A DNA stretch of 64,000 bases from Paramoeba atlantica. Lineage: Eukaryota; Discosea. The notes beneath the pieces are model-generated. The model was not told where the DNA came from. It saw only the letters and a program-made list of their open reading frames with translations, and did not search any database. Positions 1 to 9,190 of this stretch are shown here, in pieces. The DNA is taken from NCBI GenBank assembly GCA_977017575.1, contig CDRNVI010000041.1:1-64000 (forward strand). The letters are read 5' to 3'. Numbering within the stretch: position 1 is the first letter of the stretch; every line of letters starts with the position of its first letter. The translations under genes were made by a program, and so were the position numbers.

Positions 1-285
1 CCAGGGTGGGCGGTGACGCTGGCGACGACGACCGGGGCGTCGGCGATTGTGAGCAAGATGGAAAAGGCGGTGGAGAGGTACCCGGAGTGGGTACGAAAGA
101 GGTATGGGGGAAAAGAGGGGGGTGGGGGTGAGGAGTATGTCAGGTACTGGGCGACGGAGCCGGAGGTGTGGAGTGAGAGGAGGAGGAGGAGGAGGAGGAG
201 GAGGAGGGGGAGGTGGGAAAGGAGGGAGAGAGAGAAATTGAAGATCGCCCAGGGGTGGAAAAGAAGGTACAGTAAAATAGGGTAG
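1..285 (+). CDS. C-terminal end of an unrecognised protein (5' truncated by window)
   Basis: The frame is open from base 1 to a TAG at 283-285, so this is the tail of a gene that begins upstream; no start codon is needed here. The visible 94 residues include an Ala/Thr-rich stretch, a basic helix-like segment around EKAVERYPEWV, and an Arg run of about ten residues encoded by an AGG triplet repeat at 179-207. The DNA is strongly G-rich and stays so past the stop to about 340, matching the right halves of the GC-skew domains seen elsewhere. I do not recognise the family. The end of a real gene is likely because it is on the same strand as all others and is followed by an ordinary AT-rich spacer. 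Confidence 0.5.
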   Translation, partial: PGWAVTLATTTGASAIVSKMEKAVERYPEWVRKRYGGKEGGGGEEYVRYWATEPEVWSERRRRRRRRRRGRWERREREKLKIAQGWKRRYSKIG

Positions 286-567
286 AGGAAGGTGATGGAA
301 GGGGTGGGGTGGAGGAGAAGGAGCGAGAGAGTCACTCGCACTCTTTCCGACAGTAATTTATTAGAAATTACGCGGGAAGGAATTCACCTTGTTACGTGAA
401 TAATGTAGCAAAAATAGTACACGTATAGCTGTACATAAAGGACTTCAGAACTTTTTTGGACGCTCGCATCGAATGTATTTCGAGAAGACTAAACTGTGAT
501 CTCATGCAATTATTATTATTTTGAGTCTTCCCTTATTGTCACATAGAAAATATTCTGCTCCGAATAT

Positions 568-1125
568 ATGGAATCTGAAAAGGCTGACACCGAAACAGGG
601 AACGACAGGCTGTCTCTCAGCTCCTTACATGGCAAAGTGCTTGAATTTCTTTCTTCTAGAGACGACACATCATCCTTAGCTGAAAAACTTCCCACCAAGA
701 TCTCTAAGATAGCGCGAAGCTACTTGAAGAATGAAGGTGCACTGCCGTGGCTTTATGAGCTCAATACTCTTTTGGAAACCGGTAACAATGAAAAAATGCC
801 TCAAGGTGAGTTAATCGCACAATGTGAGCGCGATCCAAGTCGACCACCCAAGAGCAAGAGTGTTGTGGTTAAATGTACAGGGAATTCGGAGGAAAATGAG
901 CTTGTTGCAAGAAAGAATACGGCCCCTAGGAGCGTAGAAGAAACGGTCTCAGAAATTCCCAAATCGAGGCAAAGGCAATCTAGAGAACGTTCCTTGTCGT
1001 TATCCTCTATTGACGAAGCGCATCAAATGGAATCCTTGAAAAAATCGCACAGGAAAAAGCTGGTTAAAACCCAGGAAGCAGAATTTAGTGATCCATTCAT
1101 AGATTCTAGTGAAAACGATGGATAG
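568..1125 (+). CDS. Unrecognised 185-aa hydrophilic protein
   Basis: ATG at 568 opens a 185-residue frame ending in TAG. The first 75 residues look helical and folded (segments around LHGKVLEFL, KIARSYLK and WLYELNTLLE); the rest is charged, Ser/Lys/Arg/Glu-rich and probably disordered, with an SR-like stretch near residues 135-150. No signal peptide or membrane segment is visible. It sits between the gene tail at 1-285 and the 482-aa protein at 1500 on the same strand, so it is probably part of the same polycistron. I do not recognise a family. Codon use resembles the neighbouring AT-richer genes, which supports it being real. Confidence 0.55.
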   Translation: MESEKADTETGNDRLSLSSLHGKVLEFLSSRDDTSSLAEKLPTKISKIARSYLKNEGALPWLYELNTLLETGNNEKMPQGELIAQCERDPSRPPKSKSVVVKCTGNSEENELVARKNTAPRSVEETVSEIPKSRQRQSRERSLSLSSIDEAHQMESLKKSHRKKLVKTQEAEFSDPFIDSSENDG

Positions 1126-1499
1126 GTGAACCGTCCCCGAAACATTACCTCAGAGCTAATAGTATAGTATTGTCACTATGTGCGCTAAAGTGCTGCGTTA
1201 TATTTGGGCGATTAGGTTCGAAAGTAATTTAAATAATATTTTTCTTTAACATTTAAGTAATGGTCACGTGTAAAGAGTTCCGCAGTAGTGTATTTGTGTG
1301 TTCGACCTTTCAATGTTTTTTTCGTTCAATGAAATATTTCTTGCCTTTTATGGTGTTTGGAGTGTCCAATGCGATGCTTTTGCGCAGCGTGTAATAAAGA
1401 ATATCAAGTTCATCACTTGTCCTCCGAATTATGCTCCACATGTTATACACATTTCATAATTGGTGTATTCGTATTGATCTGTTTTTATAACTTTGCAAC
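1126..1499 (+). other. Intergenic spacer
   Basis: AT-rich spacer with T-rich tracts (around 1310-1350 and 1480) that could serve as polypyrimidine signal for trans-splicing of the gene at 1500. I see no RNA gene or repeat. Confidence 0.4.
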
Positions 1500-2948
1500 A
1501 TGGTGTCTGCCCGCGATCGCGCTCAACAGATAGAGGAGAGGCGAAAGTCGAGGTGTGCTTTGTCTAACATTGACATTGACGATGATTTCGAAAATTCCGC
1601 GGTCTTGGTACCACATGGCTCTGCCCGCGCAAGTATGCCTGATGAATCTTCATACCAAAGAGAAGCGGAAGCGGGAGCGAAGTCACTTCCTATGCGCGCC
1701 CACAACTCATTTGACGATATGCTACGTCAGAACAGTAAGTATGACATGATTGGCGAAGGTCGTGAGATAACTATAAGACATTCGAAAGATGTCTCGGGTG
1801 AAGAAGACAGTGTGAATTACCAGCCTAAAGATCTCGCTAAGATAGAACGCGGCATTGATTCCATATTTCAACTTCTTGGTGACGAGCAGGAGGATGTACC
1901 TGAGAGAAATTCTGAAAGGATGAAAAAACGGATGAAATCGTCATCAAAGGTATCACGCTCAGACACCATCTCCCATGAAAAATGTGAATCGATGCACCCC
2001 AAATCTAGATCAGAATCGGAGAAAATATCCTTATCATCGAGAGTACAGGCTCTAGCACGGGAGCAAGCGGATTCTGATAAGCAGAGTGGGCTTTCGTCTG
2101 AATATGACACCCAAACTTCGTCCGATGCAAAGGTAGAAAAACCCTTATGGATATTAGCCGCACAGATCAGAATTCGCATGCAGCCTCCGCTCGCCGTCTT
2201 AGCTTCACTTCCGCTTGTGCAAAACGCCTTGCTGTCTGGAGGTATCGTCCCAACGCATCAAGACAAATTAGATGATATGAGAAATTGCATTGGAGATCAA
2301 TTTACTTTTTATGAACAACAAGTGATCTCATCGTTTCTGAAGATGAAGCACTGTGCAGTGAGACTAGATGCTCTATTCCAGAATTTTATTACTGAGCAGT
2401 GCACCACGACTTTGATAAATTCTGAAAAAAGCGTCGGACACAAGTCCTTAGATTGCGTTGAAGCTACACTGCGAAAGTTATACGTTGATCAAGGCTTAGT
2501 GCTTCCTGCCTTTGAACCGTCGTTTTGGGTGCAAAAGACTCAAAGAAATCGTGCGCTCATTCCTTTTTATGGTGCTTCCCATATACCGACGTCCAGTACA
2601 ACTCTCTACAATGATGACGACTTTTACACACTTCTTGCAATGCAGCACACGAGAGACCATTTAAGAGAAAGTGGGCATCAACATTGGGCAGTATGTTCCC
2701 TAGTTGCTCGGCAGCAGCTACCACATACGACCTCGAAGAACTCACAGGAAACCACTGTATCAGCATTAAAAAAGAAGAAGACTCGCGTAGTTGAAAAAAC
2801 TGCGAAAACTAAAGAAATGCATCGCCACTCACTTAAACTTTTGTCGCGTACGTCGTGGGAGGTGAATCCAAAGCTTGTTAATTTTTATCCCGCTCCTTTG
2901 ACGGTATCTCAGACATCGACGGAACTCCTCAATTCTTTGTTTCAGTAG
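1500..2948 (+). CDS. Unrecognised 482-aa protein with disordered N-terminus
   Basis: ATG at 1500, TAG at 2946-2948. Residues 1-210 are low-complexity and charged (many Ser, Glu, Lys, Arg). Residues 215-405 look folded, with hydrophobic helices starting at KPLWILAAQIRIRM and a following region containing NCIGDQFTFYEQQVISSFL; the last 80 residues are basic (a KKKKTR motif near 425). There is no signal peptide or membrane span. The layout (disordered tail, all-helical core, basic C-terminus) is common in kinetoplastid-specific nuclear or mitochondrial RNA proteins, but that is only suggestive. No catalytic motif was recognised. It is in the same direction as its neighbours. Confidence 0.55.
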   Translation: MVSARDRAQQIEERRKSRCALSNIDIDDDFENSAVLVPHGSARASMPDESSYQREAEAGAKSLPMRAHNSFDDMLRQNSKYDMIGEGREITIRHSKDVSGEEDSVNYQPKDLAKIERGIDSIFQLLGDEQEDVPERNSERMKKRMKSSSKVSRSDTISHEKCESMHPKSRSESEKISLSSRVQALAREQADSDKQSGLSSEYDTQTSSDAKVEKPLWILAAQIRIRMQPPLAVLASLPLVQNALLSGGIVPTHQDKLDDMRNCIGDQFTFYEQQVISSFLKMKHCAVRLDALFQNFITEQCTTTLINSEKSVGHKSLDCVEATLRKLYVDQGLVLPAFEPSFWVQKTQRNRALIPFYGASHIPTSSTTLYNDDDFYTLLAMQHTRDHLRESGHQHWAVCSLVARQQLPHTTSKNSQETTVSALKKKKTRVVEKTAKTKEMHRHSLKLLSRTSWEVNPKLVNFYPAPLTVSQTSTELLNSLFQ

Positions 2949-3119
2949 GCACCAGACAACTCTTAGGATTCCATTAGAGTTTAGTTTTTGTTTTTTTTCT
3001 TTTACACATAAAGTTATGCAAGTCAATGCAACCACAGGATATTATGGGATAATTCGGGCCTCCATACTACACCATAGAATAGATTACACAAGAAAATTGT
3101 GTGTATACAAAGGAAACCC

Positions 3120-3201
3120 ACCTTTTCGACTCCATTTTTCCCATTCATCCTCACTTTCCTTTCTTTTTCCTTACCCTACTCGATTTCTTTCCCTTCCTAC
3201 C
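3120..3201 (+). promoter_or_regulatory. Polypyrimidine tract, probable trans-splicing signal for the MRP-like gene
   Basis: About 80 bases of nearly pure C/T immediately upstream of the ATG at 3202, with few purines. In trypanosomatids such tracts direct spliced-leader addition and polyadenylation of the upstream gene. The assignment here rests on position and composition only; the tract is also the left edge of a C-rich skew domain. Confidence 0.45.
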
Positions 3202-3984
3202 ATGCACCGTTTCTTCACGGCTCGCTCTCGAGCCGCCGTCGCCTCATCCGTTCTCCCCCTCGTCTCCGCGCCCCGTCGCGCCTACACCCCCCTGGACGCC
3301 AGTGACGTACAGCGGGACGTGGCCCCCTGCATTGACATTGTCGAGGTCAGCGACGACCCCGCCCACGGCTCCATGGTACGTATGGTCTACCACAGCCGGA
3401 GTGTGGAGTTCATGCACTACCCCCAGATGGGTCCTCGAAAGACGGACCCGATGGACCCCATGCCCCAGTTTGACTTCCAAAACCGCATCTTCTTCCGCGC
3501 CGGGCGCAAGAGTATTGCGGAGATGCTCGCGGTTGTGGAGGGGAAGCAAAGCGAGATGAACTATCAATCCCCTTATGGTGCCTCGGTGAATTTCGGAAAA
3601 ATCCCGGAAGGTTTTTTGATGAAATTATCCTCTCCGGATTACAAAAACAAGACCGAGGTACGCAGTTGTGAGATCTCGTACAAGGGCCACCACGCGGCCT
3701 CGTTGAAACATTTTTTGAGTGGGGCCTTGTGTAAAGGGTTTGGTTTTGAGGACATGTCCTCTTCCGAGGCCCTGGCCGTGGTGCTTGCCAGTGGTAATGC
3801 CCAGCGAAACAACTATAATAATCGGCGAAACAGAAGCCGACAAGGTGGAAAGGAGGGAACAGAAGGGGGTTCGAAGGCGAACGAGGCACCTGCGCGAAAG
3901 AGCTTTGATCAGGTTGGACCTGGCATGGATTCCGCTTCAGCTCCGGTCAAACCGAAAACGGTGGATGATCTAGATGACTGGTAA
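3202..3984 (+). CDS. Mitochondrial RNA-binding protein, MRP1/MRP2-like (RNA editing)
   Basis: The first ATG after the polypyrimidine tract (3202) gives 260 residues. The N-terminus (MHRFFTARSRAAVASS, rich in Arg/Ala/Ser, no acids) is a typical mitochondrial presequence. Residues 35-185 contain a beta-strand-rich core with FDFQNRIFFRAGRKSIAEML and a second block EISYKGHHAASLKHFLSGAL, which resemble the whirly-fold subunits of the kinetoplastid MRP1/MRP2 (gBP21/gBP25) guide-RNA annealing complex. The C-terminal 75 residues are Asn/Arg/Gly-rich, suiting nucleic-acid binding. In kinetoplastids this heterotetramer matches guide RNAs to pre-edited mRNA. Assignment is from memory of family features; the reading frame itself is solid. 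An extension upstream to 3016 would cross the splice-signal tract and is unlikely. Confidence 0.5.
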   Translation: MHRFFTARSRAAVASSVLPLVSAPRRAYTPLDASDVQRDVAPCIDIVEVSDDPAHGSMVRMVYHSRSVEFMHYPQMGPRKTDPMDPMPQFDFQNRIFFRAGRKSIAEMLAVVEGKQSEMNYQSPYGASVNFGKIPEGFLMKLSSPDYKNKTEVRSCEISYKGHHAASLKHFLSGALCKGFGFEDMSSSEALAVVLASGNAQRNNYNNRRNRSRQGGKEGTEGGSKANEAPARKSFDQVGPGMDSASAPVKPKTVDDLDDW

Positions 3985-4467
3985 TCATGGTATGCTGCCG
4001 CTGACTCAACAGGTTGTGGATGACGTTTTAGCTCCTAAATATGATTTACTCGACAGATTTTCTTATTTTAAGTTATTTTAAATCGTGTATCTTATTCCAA
4101 TTTTAAAGATGTATGCACTATAGATATGAAGACATTTCAATACCAAGAACCAGAATTGAGGTGACAAGGTCGAAGCATTGCGATCAAAATTTTATTGTTG
4201 GTCAAGAGTACATTTGGTGAAGGCCATAGTACATTCTGTATATTGTGTGATATTTAGGCACTTTTGTCGCAGCACTTTTTAAGTAGAAAGCGTTGAGACA
4301 TCATCGAGAATATTTGTTCTTTTATTTCATGTTAATTTAATCAGAGGCGATATTATTTTCCGTGTAACGGCCGGTCATTCACTTTGAAGACCAATACTTC
4401 TCTAAGAAAATGCATTTTATTAATAGACAATCGTTTGAACAATTTTTCTAATTTTTTCTGACTCCTG
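3985..4467 (+). other. Intergenic spacer
   Basis: AT-rich sequence of 483 bases with no recognisable gene or repeat; it would hold the 3' UTR of the MRP-like gene and the T-rich tract (4440-4460) before the next ATG. Confidence 0.35.
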
Positions 4468-5244
4468 ATGAAATCTACCCCCGCTCTACATCTTCGTATC
4501 CTGCTTCCTAAGCCCACATTACGGTATTACTACCACGGCAACCGGCAGCGTCAACTGGCCCAGATGCGTAGCCAGAGAATTTTTGCCGGTCGTCATCTTC
4601 CCTATCGAGCGCTCTTTGGACGTATCGACCATCTACTGGTGCAGCGTGCAGCGTTCTACCCCGGAAGTGGGCGGTTTAATCCAGCAGCATACGAACGACT
4701 TCGCTGGTGTCCGTTTACGCCCTACGTGCCGAGTTACTGGACGGACCAGAGAGTGTGGAGAGGCGCTGCAGAATACCCCGACGACGAGGAAAGCCGCGTC
4801 GCAATTGCACGCAAACTTTTTGAAGAGGGTGATTTAACGGAGTGGCAGGCGCGGATACAGAGAAGCACCTGCGCGCAGGTAGTGGATTTGTATTTAAAAT
4901 TATTCCCACAAAATGGGGAAAAGAAACCTTTGTGGCAAACTGGAACAGGCGGGACGGAGAATCTGCGCCCCTCTACGATGGCATTCCACGCGAAGACTGC
5001 TCTTGTTCGAGCGCGGGGCTTGGAAACGTTTTCGCAAAAGTTTTGTGTGGTAAGGAAACTATTGGAAAGTCGGTTGCTGGAGGTATGGGGAGGAATGCGT
5101 CCATCTACTTTTGAGCAGATAATACAGGCAGTGAGCGCTGAGTGTGCCACGGATCTTAACGAAGCGCTGGAGAGACGAAAGAGACTGCATGCTCTTCCGC
5201 GATATTTTAAAGCAGCAGAGTCGAGAGCCCTGAATGGCACTTAG
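4468..5244 (+). CDS. Unrecognised basic protein, probably mitochondrial
   Basis: ATG at 4468 follows a T-rich tract; 258 residues. The N-terminus is Arg/Leu/Tyr-rich without acidic residues for about 40 positions (RYYYHGNRQRQLAQMRSQR), as in mitochondrial presequences. The remainder is rich in Trp, Arg and Tyr (for instance RLRWCPFTPYVPSYWTDQRVW) and ends in basic helices. Composition and size resemble kinetoplastid mitoribosomal proteins, but no family is recognised, so function is left open. Downstream lies a transposon-rich gap. Confidence 0.5.
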   Translation: MKSTPALHLRILLPKPTLRYYYHGNRQRQLAQMRSQRIFAGRHLPYRALFGRIDHLLVQRAAFYPGSGRFNPAAYERLRWCPFTPYVPSYWTDQRVWRGAAEYPDDEESRVAIARKLFEEGDLTEWQARIQRSTCAQVVDLYLKLFPQNGEKKPLWQTGTGGTENLRPSTMAFHAKTALVRARGLETFSQKFCVVRKLLESRLLEVWGGMRPSTFEQIIQAVSAECATDLNEALERRKRLHALPRYFKAAESRALNGT

Positions 5245-5297
5245 GATCGTAGTTTTAATCTGTTATTTACCATGTGAATAATTACCATGTAATTATC

Positions 5298-5525
5298 GCT
5301 TCGCTGGCCGGCGGATTCCCCAGATCTTAATCCAATGAGAACTTGTGGAACCAAACAAAGCAATTCAAGAACCGTAAATGCCCCATTTCTGCAGGTGAAA
5401 TTAAGCGCGTATGTGAATCATAGTTGGACTCCGTAGAAGCGAAGGAGTCGATAAAGAAGCTGTATGTCTCCTTCAAAAAAAGACTCGAGTTGTGCATATT
5501 ATATAAAGGAAAGAAGATTCCTTAC
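5298..5525 (+). mobile_element. Tc1/mariner transposase relic (C-terminal fragment)
   Basis: The + strand near 5305-5335 encodes WPADSPDLNPM, the motif that surrounds the third catalytic acid of Tc1/mariner transposases (usual form SPDLNPIENLW). One base is missing after the Met codon; in the next frame ENLWNQTKQFKNRK continues the family pattern, followed by about 60 more codons with one stop. Only the C-terminal quarter remains. It is a plain DNA-transposon fossil with at least a frameshift and a stop. No inverted repeats were found around it. Confidence 0.6.
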
Positions 5526-5944
5526 TAAATACTGTATGTGTACTAATGTTAAAATAAGTGATTTCTGGGAAAGGGGAGAAACTCAGTACTAAAAACTAAA
5601 GTTTATCGAAAAATAATGATAAAATACTTGGTCAATTTTGCCTGAGATTGCCTTTTTGGACCGTTGCATTTTTTGGTTACAGGGGCCCATGTGCGTAGAA
5701 AATATTTTTCCCTATCTGCTTGTGTTCTAAACTAACGCTTTTCGCACATTTTATTTGAATTCGACATCATGTGCAACCTGTGGAATTGTTCAACTTTGAC
5801 ATAAACGGCCCTGTATTAACGATGTGAATAATTTATAACAAAATGAATATGACGGAGAAATAGTTTGTTAGAAATCATCATTTTGCACTGACTTTCTCTG
5901 TCTTCATGATCTTTATTTTTTCCAACACCATGCCCCCCCAGTAA

Positions 5945-6102
5945 TACTATTCCCCCCCTATCCTAGCGTTGCCTCGATACCCCCCTTCATTAGCGTTGCT
6001 TTTTGGACTGTCTCTTGCCGCGAAGCGGCGATTTTTTTGATCCCCACCTCCTAGCGTTGCTTTTTCCCAAAACCAGGCAACGCTAGGATAGGGGGGGTAG
6101 TA
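5945..6102. mobile_element. Short inverted-repeat element (MITE-like)
   Basis: Ends at 5945-5974 and 6075-6102 are inverted copies (TACTAT-C7-TATCCTAGCG against its complement), about 28 bp each with few mismatches. Both begin with TA, consistent with a TA target site. The CCTAGCGTTGC motif occurs once more inside (about 6050). The middle carries a palindrome, GCCGCGAAGCGGC, near 6019. No coding capacity. It is probably a non-autonomous DNA element mobilised by a Tc1/mariner enzyme. Confidence 0.6.
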
Positions 6103-6150
6103 AGTCATCACTCTCTTCTGATGATTTAACTCCGGAATCTCTAGGAAGTC

Positions 6151-6213
6151 ATACACCTTTTTTGTGGAAGTAGTACACCTTTTTTGTGGAAGTAGTACAC
6201 CTTTTTTGTGGGT
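6151..6213. repeat. Tandem repeat, 22-bp unit, about three copies
   Basis: Three successive units of the form GTACACC-T6-GTGGAAGTA are nearly identical, followed by a partial GTGGGTAG and a C9 run. It directly follows the short inverted-repeat element and may be part of a larger composite. Confidence 0.75.
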
Positions 6214-6329
6214 AGGTCCCCCCCCCAGTATTTGATATCTTGCGTTTGTTGGCAATATTCTTACCGTTACTCTTGGGATGATATATTTCTCGCATTTGTG
6301 AAGGGATTACGAGCTCCGTGGTATGGCTA

Positions 6330-6860
6330 TTCAAGGTCTTTTTCCTATTTGTTTCCGTGGAGGATGTAGCAAGTTTGCGAGAGCCAGCAAGTGCTAGCGC
6401 ATCGACTTTCTCGTTATGAACATTGCCATTGTGTGACTTCTCAAAATATTTTGAGATTGAAGAGAACGGACTTATAAATCTATGTCTTCCATCAACTTTC
6501 CGTTTGGCACACTACCATATCGAATCACCCGACGCCTGAGACGCATGTGATGGAAAAAGTTCCAAACGTACAAGAAAGAATCCGTATGTACAATGATGGC
6601 ATCAATTCCTGGGGAGATTCTCTTGATTGACTCATAAAAAGCTTCTTCTTCAGCTCTCTCGGCGGAAGGAGCCTCAAGTAGTAATGATAGAAACTTGTCT
6701 TGTGTCCACTTTTGTCGGATTACTATGCCCGTCCCGCTTCTGTATTCTTGTTAAGTTTTAAGCAAGCGGACCCATCAATGTAAATGTGTATCTCTTTATC
6801 TTCAATGGGGAATGGTTCACTATCTTCTTCTAAAAACTGTAAATCGTACAAGCTTTCTTT
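6330..6860 (-). mobile_element. Broken retroelement fragment with an RNase H-like domain (fossil)
   Basis: On the minus strand this stretch encodes an RNase H-like fold: an opening strand with Asp-Gly-Ser, then a Glu/Ala-rich helix and a strand ending in an Asp, in the usual order. It is broken by several interruptions. Whether the parent was a LINE or an LTR element cannot be told. No terminal repeats were recognised, and the surrounding sequence has decayed, so it appears old. Confidence 0.4.
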
Positions 6861-7080
6861 TCCGATCGCGTCTTTGTACAGGCTTTACCATTTTTTAATG
6901 TTTTAACGCAAAAGTAATCAGGGAGTGGTCCTAATGTTTGGTGTAAATTTTCACAGCATTATTGCCAATGAAGGGGGTCTTTTACATTCTTTTTACATCT
7001 TTTTACATACATCTTTTTAGTAAGTCAAAAACTATACACTATGCAAAATTCTTTGAGTTTTGACATTACTAATAGCACTC

Positions 7081-7106
7081 TTTTATTCCTTACATAGTTT
7101 TTCAGT
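7081..7106 (+). promoter_or_regulatory. Probable spliced-leader acceptor of the Mdm12-like gene
   Basis: A T-rich tract ends in TTTTTCAG two bases before the ATG at 7107, matching the pyrimidine-tract-plus-AG acceptor used in trans-splicing. Confidence 0.45.
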
Positions 7107-8951
7107 ATGCTAGAGTGGAACTGGCCTTCCGACTGGGAGCCCTTCCAAGATACAATACGCGTGAAGCTGCAGGAAGATATACAAGAAGCAATGAAAAGCA
7201 ACACCAACCCTCTTCTCCGCGGCAACATCGAAATCGAAGAGCTTAATTTTGGTACTATTCCACCTACTGTGTGTCTAAAACGGATTCACGAACTTAGTGC
7301 TTCGTTCCTTAAAATTGAGCTCTATGTCAAGTATACCGGGGATGGAAGCATCAAAATTCGTGGACTCGAAATCAATTTAGACGGATGTGCAGTGACACCC
7401 CCTTTCTTTTGCCCTTTTGAAATGAGCTTGGGCGAGCTTCACATTGAGGATACCATTACTCTTACCCTCAGCCGCGCAACCGCGGGAGAGGCCACACTTT
7501 CTCGTGGCACTCGAATCGGGAGAATGAGTGTCCCATGTTCACCCCGCACGTCTTCTTTTGCATTTCCTACGTCTCCTTCTACCCCTTGGGCCCTGAGGGA
7601 TTCCAGTTCAAGACGTGCACAACCCATTGGAGCTGCGTGTGCTACTGCAGCTTCTATTTTTTCTTCCATTGGTGATAAATCTACGGAACAAAGACGTTTA
7701 AGAACAGACACAAAGAAACCTTTGCAACAAATGGATCGTACTTCGGACATGTCCACCAAAGTTTCTTCTAGTGCAGGTAACCCTCGATCGAGACCCGACT
7801 CGACACTGGGCAGTCTTCAAAGGAGAAATTCTTTCGCAAGCGCAGACACCCCGAACGAACCTCATAGAGGACGGTATTCCATATCTAGCACGCGCCATGT
7901 TCCCGGAGCAGCTTTTTCGGTTGCCTCCACATTCCCTCCAGACTCACTTCACACAGCTCCTTCCTTTCGTGACTACGCCTTACGCAAGTACAAACCCCTT
8001 GACAGATCCCCTTCCTCCAGTCTAGTGTCACCTCCTATTTCACTGACGGAGACCGACCGCGAAGTGAGATCCCCTCCAAGCTCCAATGACTCCTCCAAGC
8101 CACCTCTGCCCGGTCTCTCCGACGACTCCGAACTCTCCGGTGGTCTCCCGCAACACCACCACCTCACCTCCTCCACCTCCACCGAAAAAGAAAAAGCCTC
8201 CAAAAAAGTCACCCACCACAGCCGTCTCCCTCGGCGAAGTACCACCCGTGAGTTCTCCCTCCCACCGTCGCGTCACACACACTCCTCCCCCCTTTCTCCA
8301 AAAACAGCTACCCGGGAGCCCCCACGAAGAACACCCCTCACCCCCACCCCTTCCCTCTCCCCTGGAACCTCAATCACTCCCCACCCCCGCTCCCCCCTCT
8401 CCCCCCCACTCACGTCCCCCTCCCCCTCTTCGCTCTCCCCACAGGAGAATCTCTTCTCCAGTCTCTCTTCGAGTCTCTCTTCGAGTCTCTCCTCACAAAC
8501 CACAAACCACAGTTTGGGTTTGAGCCCCAGAGACCACGGGGCCACAACCCCCTCCCCTCTAAGCCTCCGGGTCCCTCCCTCCCCTCGAGGGCTACAACTG
8601 CCCTCTCCGGTTCCCGTAGACCCGTTACTGGGGGAGCAGGAGGGGGAGGGGGGGGTGCTATGGGGGAATGGAGCCGCGGGGGCATGGGGGAGAGCCACCT
8701 ACCCGTTGTCCCCGGGTCCTGGCACCCCGGGAGGGTATGGCACCCCTCCAAAAGGGTCGGCTCCCAGTCATGTGGTGACGACCGTGACAATTCGATTCAC
8801 CGAGAACCCGTTACGGGATTTTAAGGTGAAGTCGAATTTTAGTTCCGTGCAAGGCGCCGATAAGAAGGTGGAGGGGACGTTACGTGCACTGGTGAATCCG
8901 GTGTTGGAGGGGTTGAGGGTGAGGGGGTTTAGTTTTACGTTTGGGGAGTAG
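7107..8951 (+). CDS. ERMES Mdm12-like SMP-domain protein with long low-complexity insert
   Basis: ATG at 7107; 614 residues. Residues 1-130 resemble the N-terminal half of Mdm12: W-x(7)-F start (MLEWNWPSDWEPFQDTIR), the strand IEELNFGTIPPTVCLKRI, then LYVKYTGDGSIKIRGLEI and MSLGELHIEDTITLTLS. The last 60 residues resemble the SMP C-terminal half (FTENPLRDFKVKSNF, then KVEGTLRALVNPVLEGLR). Between them lie about 420 residues rich in Ser/Pro/Thr, probably disordered. In fungi Mdm12 is a lipid-transfer subunit tethering ER to mitochondria (ERMES). The insert coincides with a GC-skew domain: C-rich to about 8600, then G-rich to past the stop. Recognition is by pattern only; another SMP protein is the main alternative. 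Confidence 0.5.
   Translation: MLEWNWPSDWEPFQDTIRVKLQEDIQEAMKSNTNPLLRGNIEIEELNFGTIPPTVCLKRIHELSASFLKIELYVKYTGDGSIKIRGLEINLDGCAVTPPFFCPFEMSLGELHIEDTITLTLSRATAGEATLSRGTRIGRMSVPCSPRTSSFAFPTSPSTPWALRDSSSRRAQPIGAACATAASIFSSIGDKSTEQRRLRTDTKKPLQQMDRTSDMSTKVSSSAGNPRSRPDSTLGSLQRRNSFASADTPNEPHRGRYSISSTRHVPGAAFSVASTFPPDSLHTAPSFRDYALRKYKPLDRSPSSSLVSPPISLTETDREVRSPPSSNDSSKPPLPGLSDDSELSGGLPQHHHLTSSTSTEKEKASKKVTHHSRLPRRSTTREFSLPPSRHTHSSPLSPKTATREPPRRTPLTPTPSLSPGTSITPHPRSPLSPPLTSPSPSSLSPQENLFSSLSSSLSSSLSSQTTNHSLGLSPRDHGATTPSPLSLRVPPSPRGLQLPSPVPVDPLLGEQEGEGGVLWGNGAAGAWGRATYPLSPGPGTPGGYGTPPKGSAPSHVVTTVTIRFTENPLRDFKVKSNFSSVQGADKKVEGTLRALVNPVLEGLRVRGFSFTFGE
8440..8500. repeat. Short in-gene tandem repeat
   Basis: Repeated units of the type CTCTCTTCGAGT appear three times in a row inside the Mdm12-like coding region, giving the SSLSSSLSS run. 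Length is a multiple of three, so the frame is kept. Confidence 0.5.
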
Positions 8952-9190
8952 AAGAGAAGGGGGAAGGGCAGTGAGTGGATGAAAAGGGTAGAGGTGTCGA
9001 GTTCGGGAGTTGCAAATAATAATATTGTCGAACGTATGTGAATAAGGCCTCGAAAATAAGTTTTGCAATCAAGAGTTTACCTGCAGGGTTTTAAGTTAGA
9101 TTCTTTGGGTACCATTAGAGTTCAGTTTTATGGCAGCACAGTCTATTCTAGTTAAGTTTTTGCCTTTGTTACTTATTTTGGGTCGGTGGA

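Noticed and set aside
3016-3201. Upstream extension of the MRP-like protein by 62 residues
   Set aside because: It would translate the pyrimidine tract that should be the splice signal; the ATG at 3202 starts a good mitochondrial presequence.
7973-8790. Long minus-strand frames opposite the Mdm12-like gene, and similar ones opposite CBS, TrxR, LRR B and UFD2
   Set aside because: GC-rich skewed DNA lacks stops in antisense; translations are Gly/Glu/Arg or Pro low complexity and shadow real genes.
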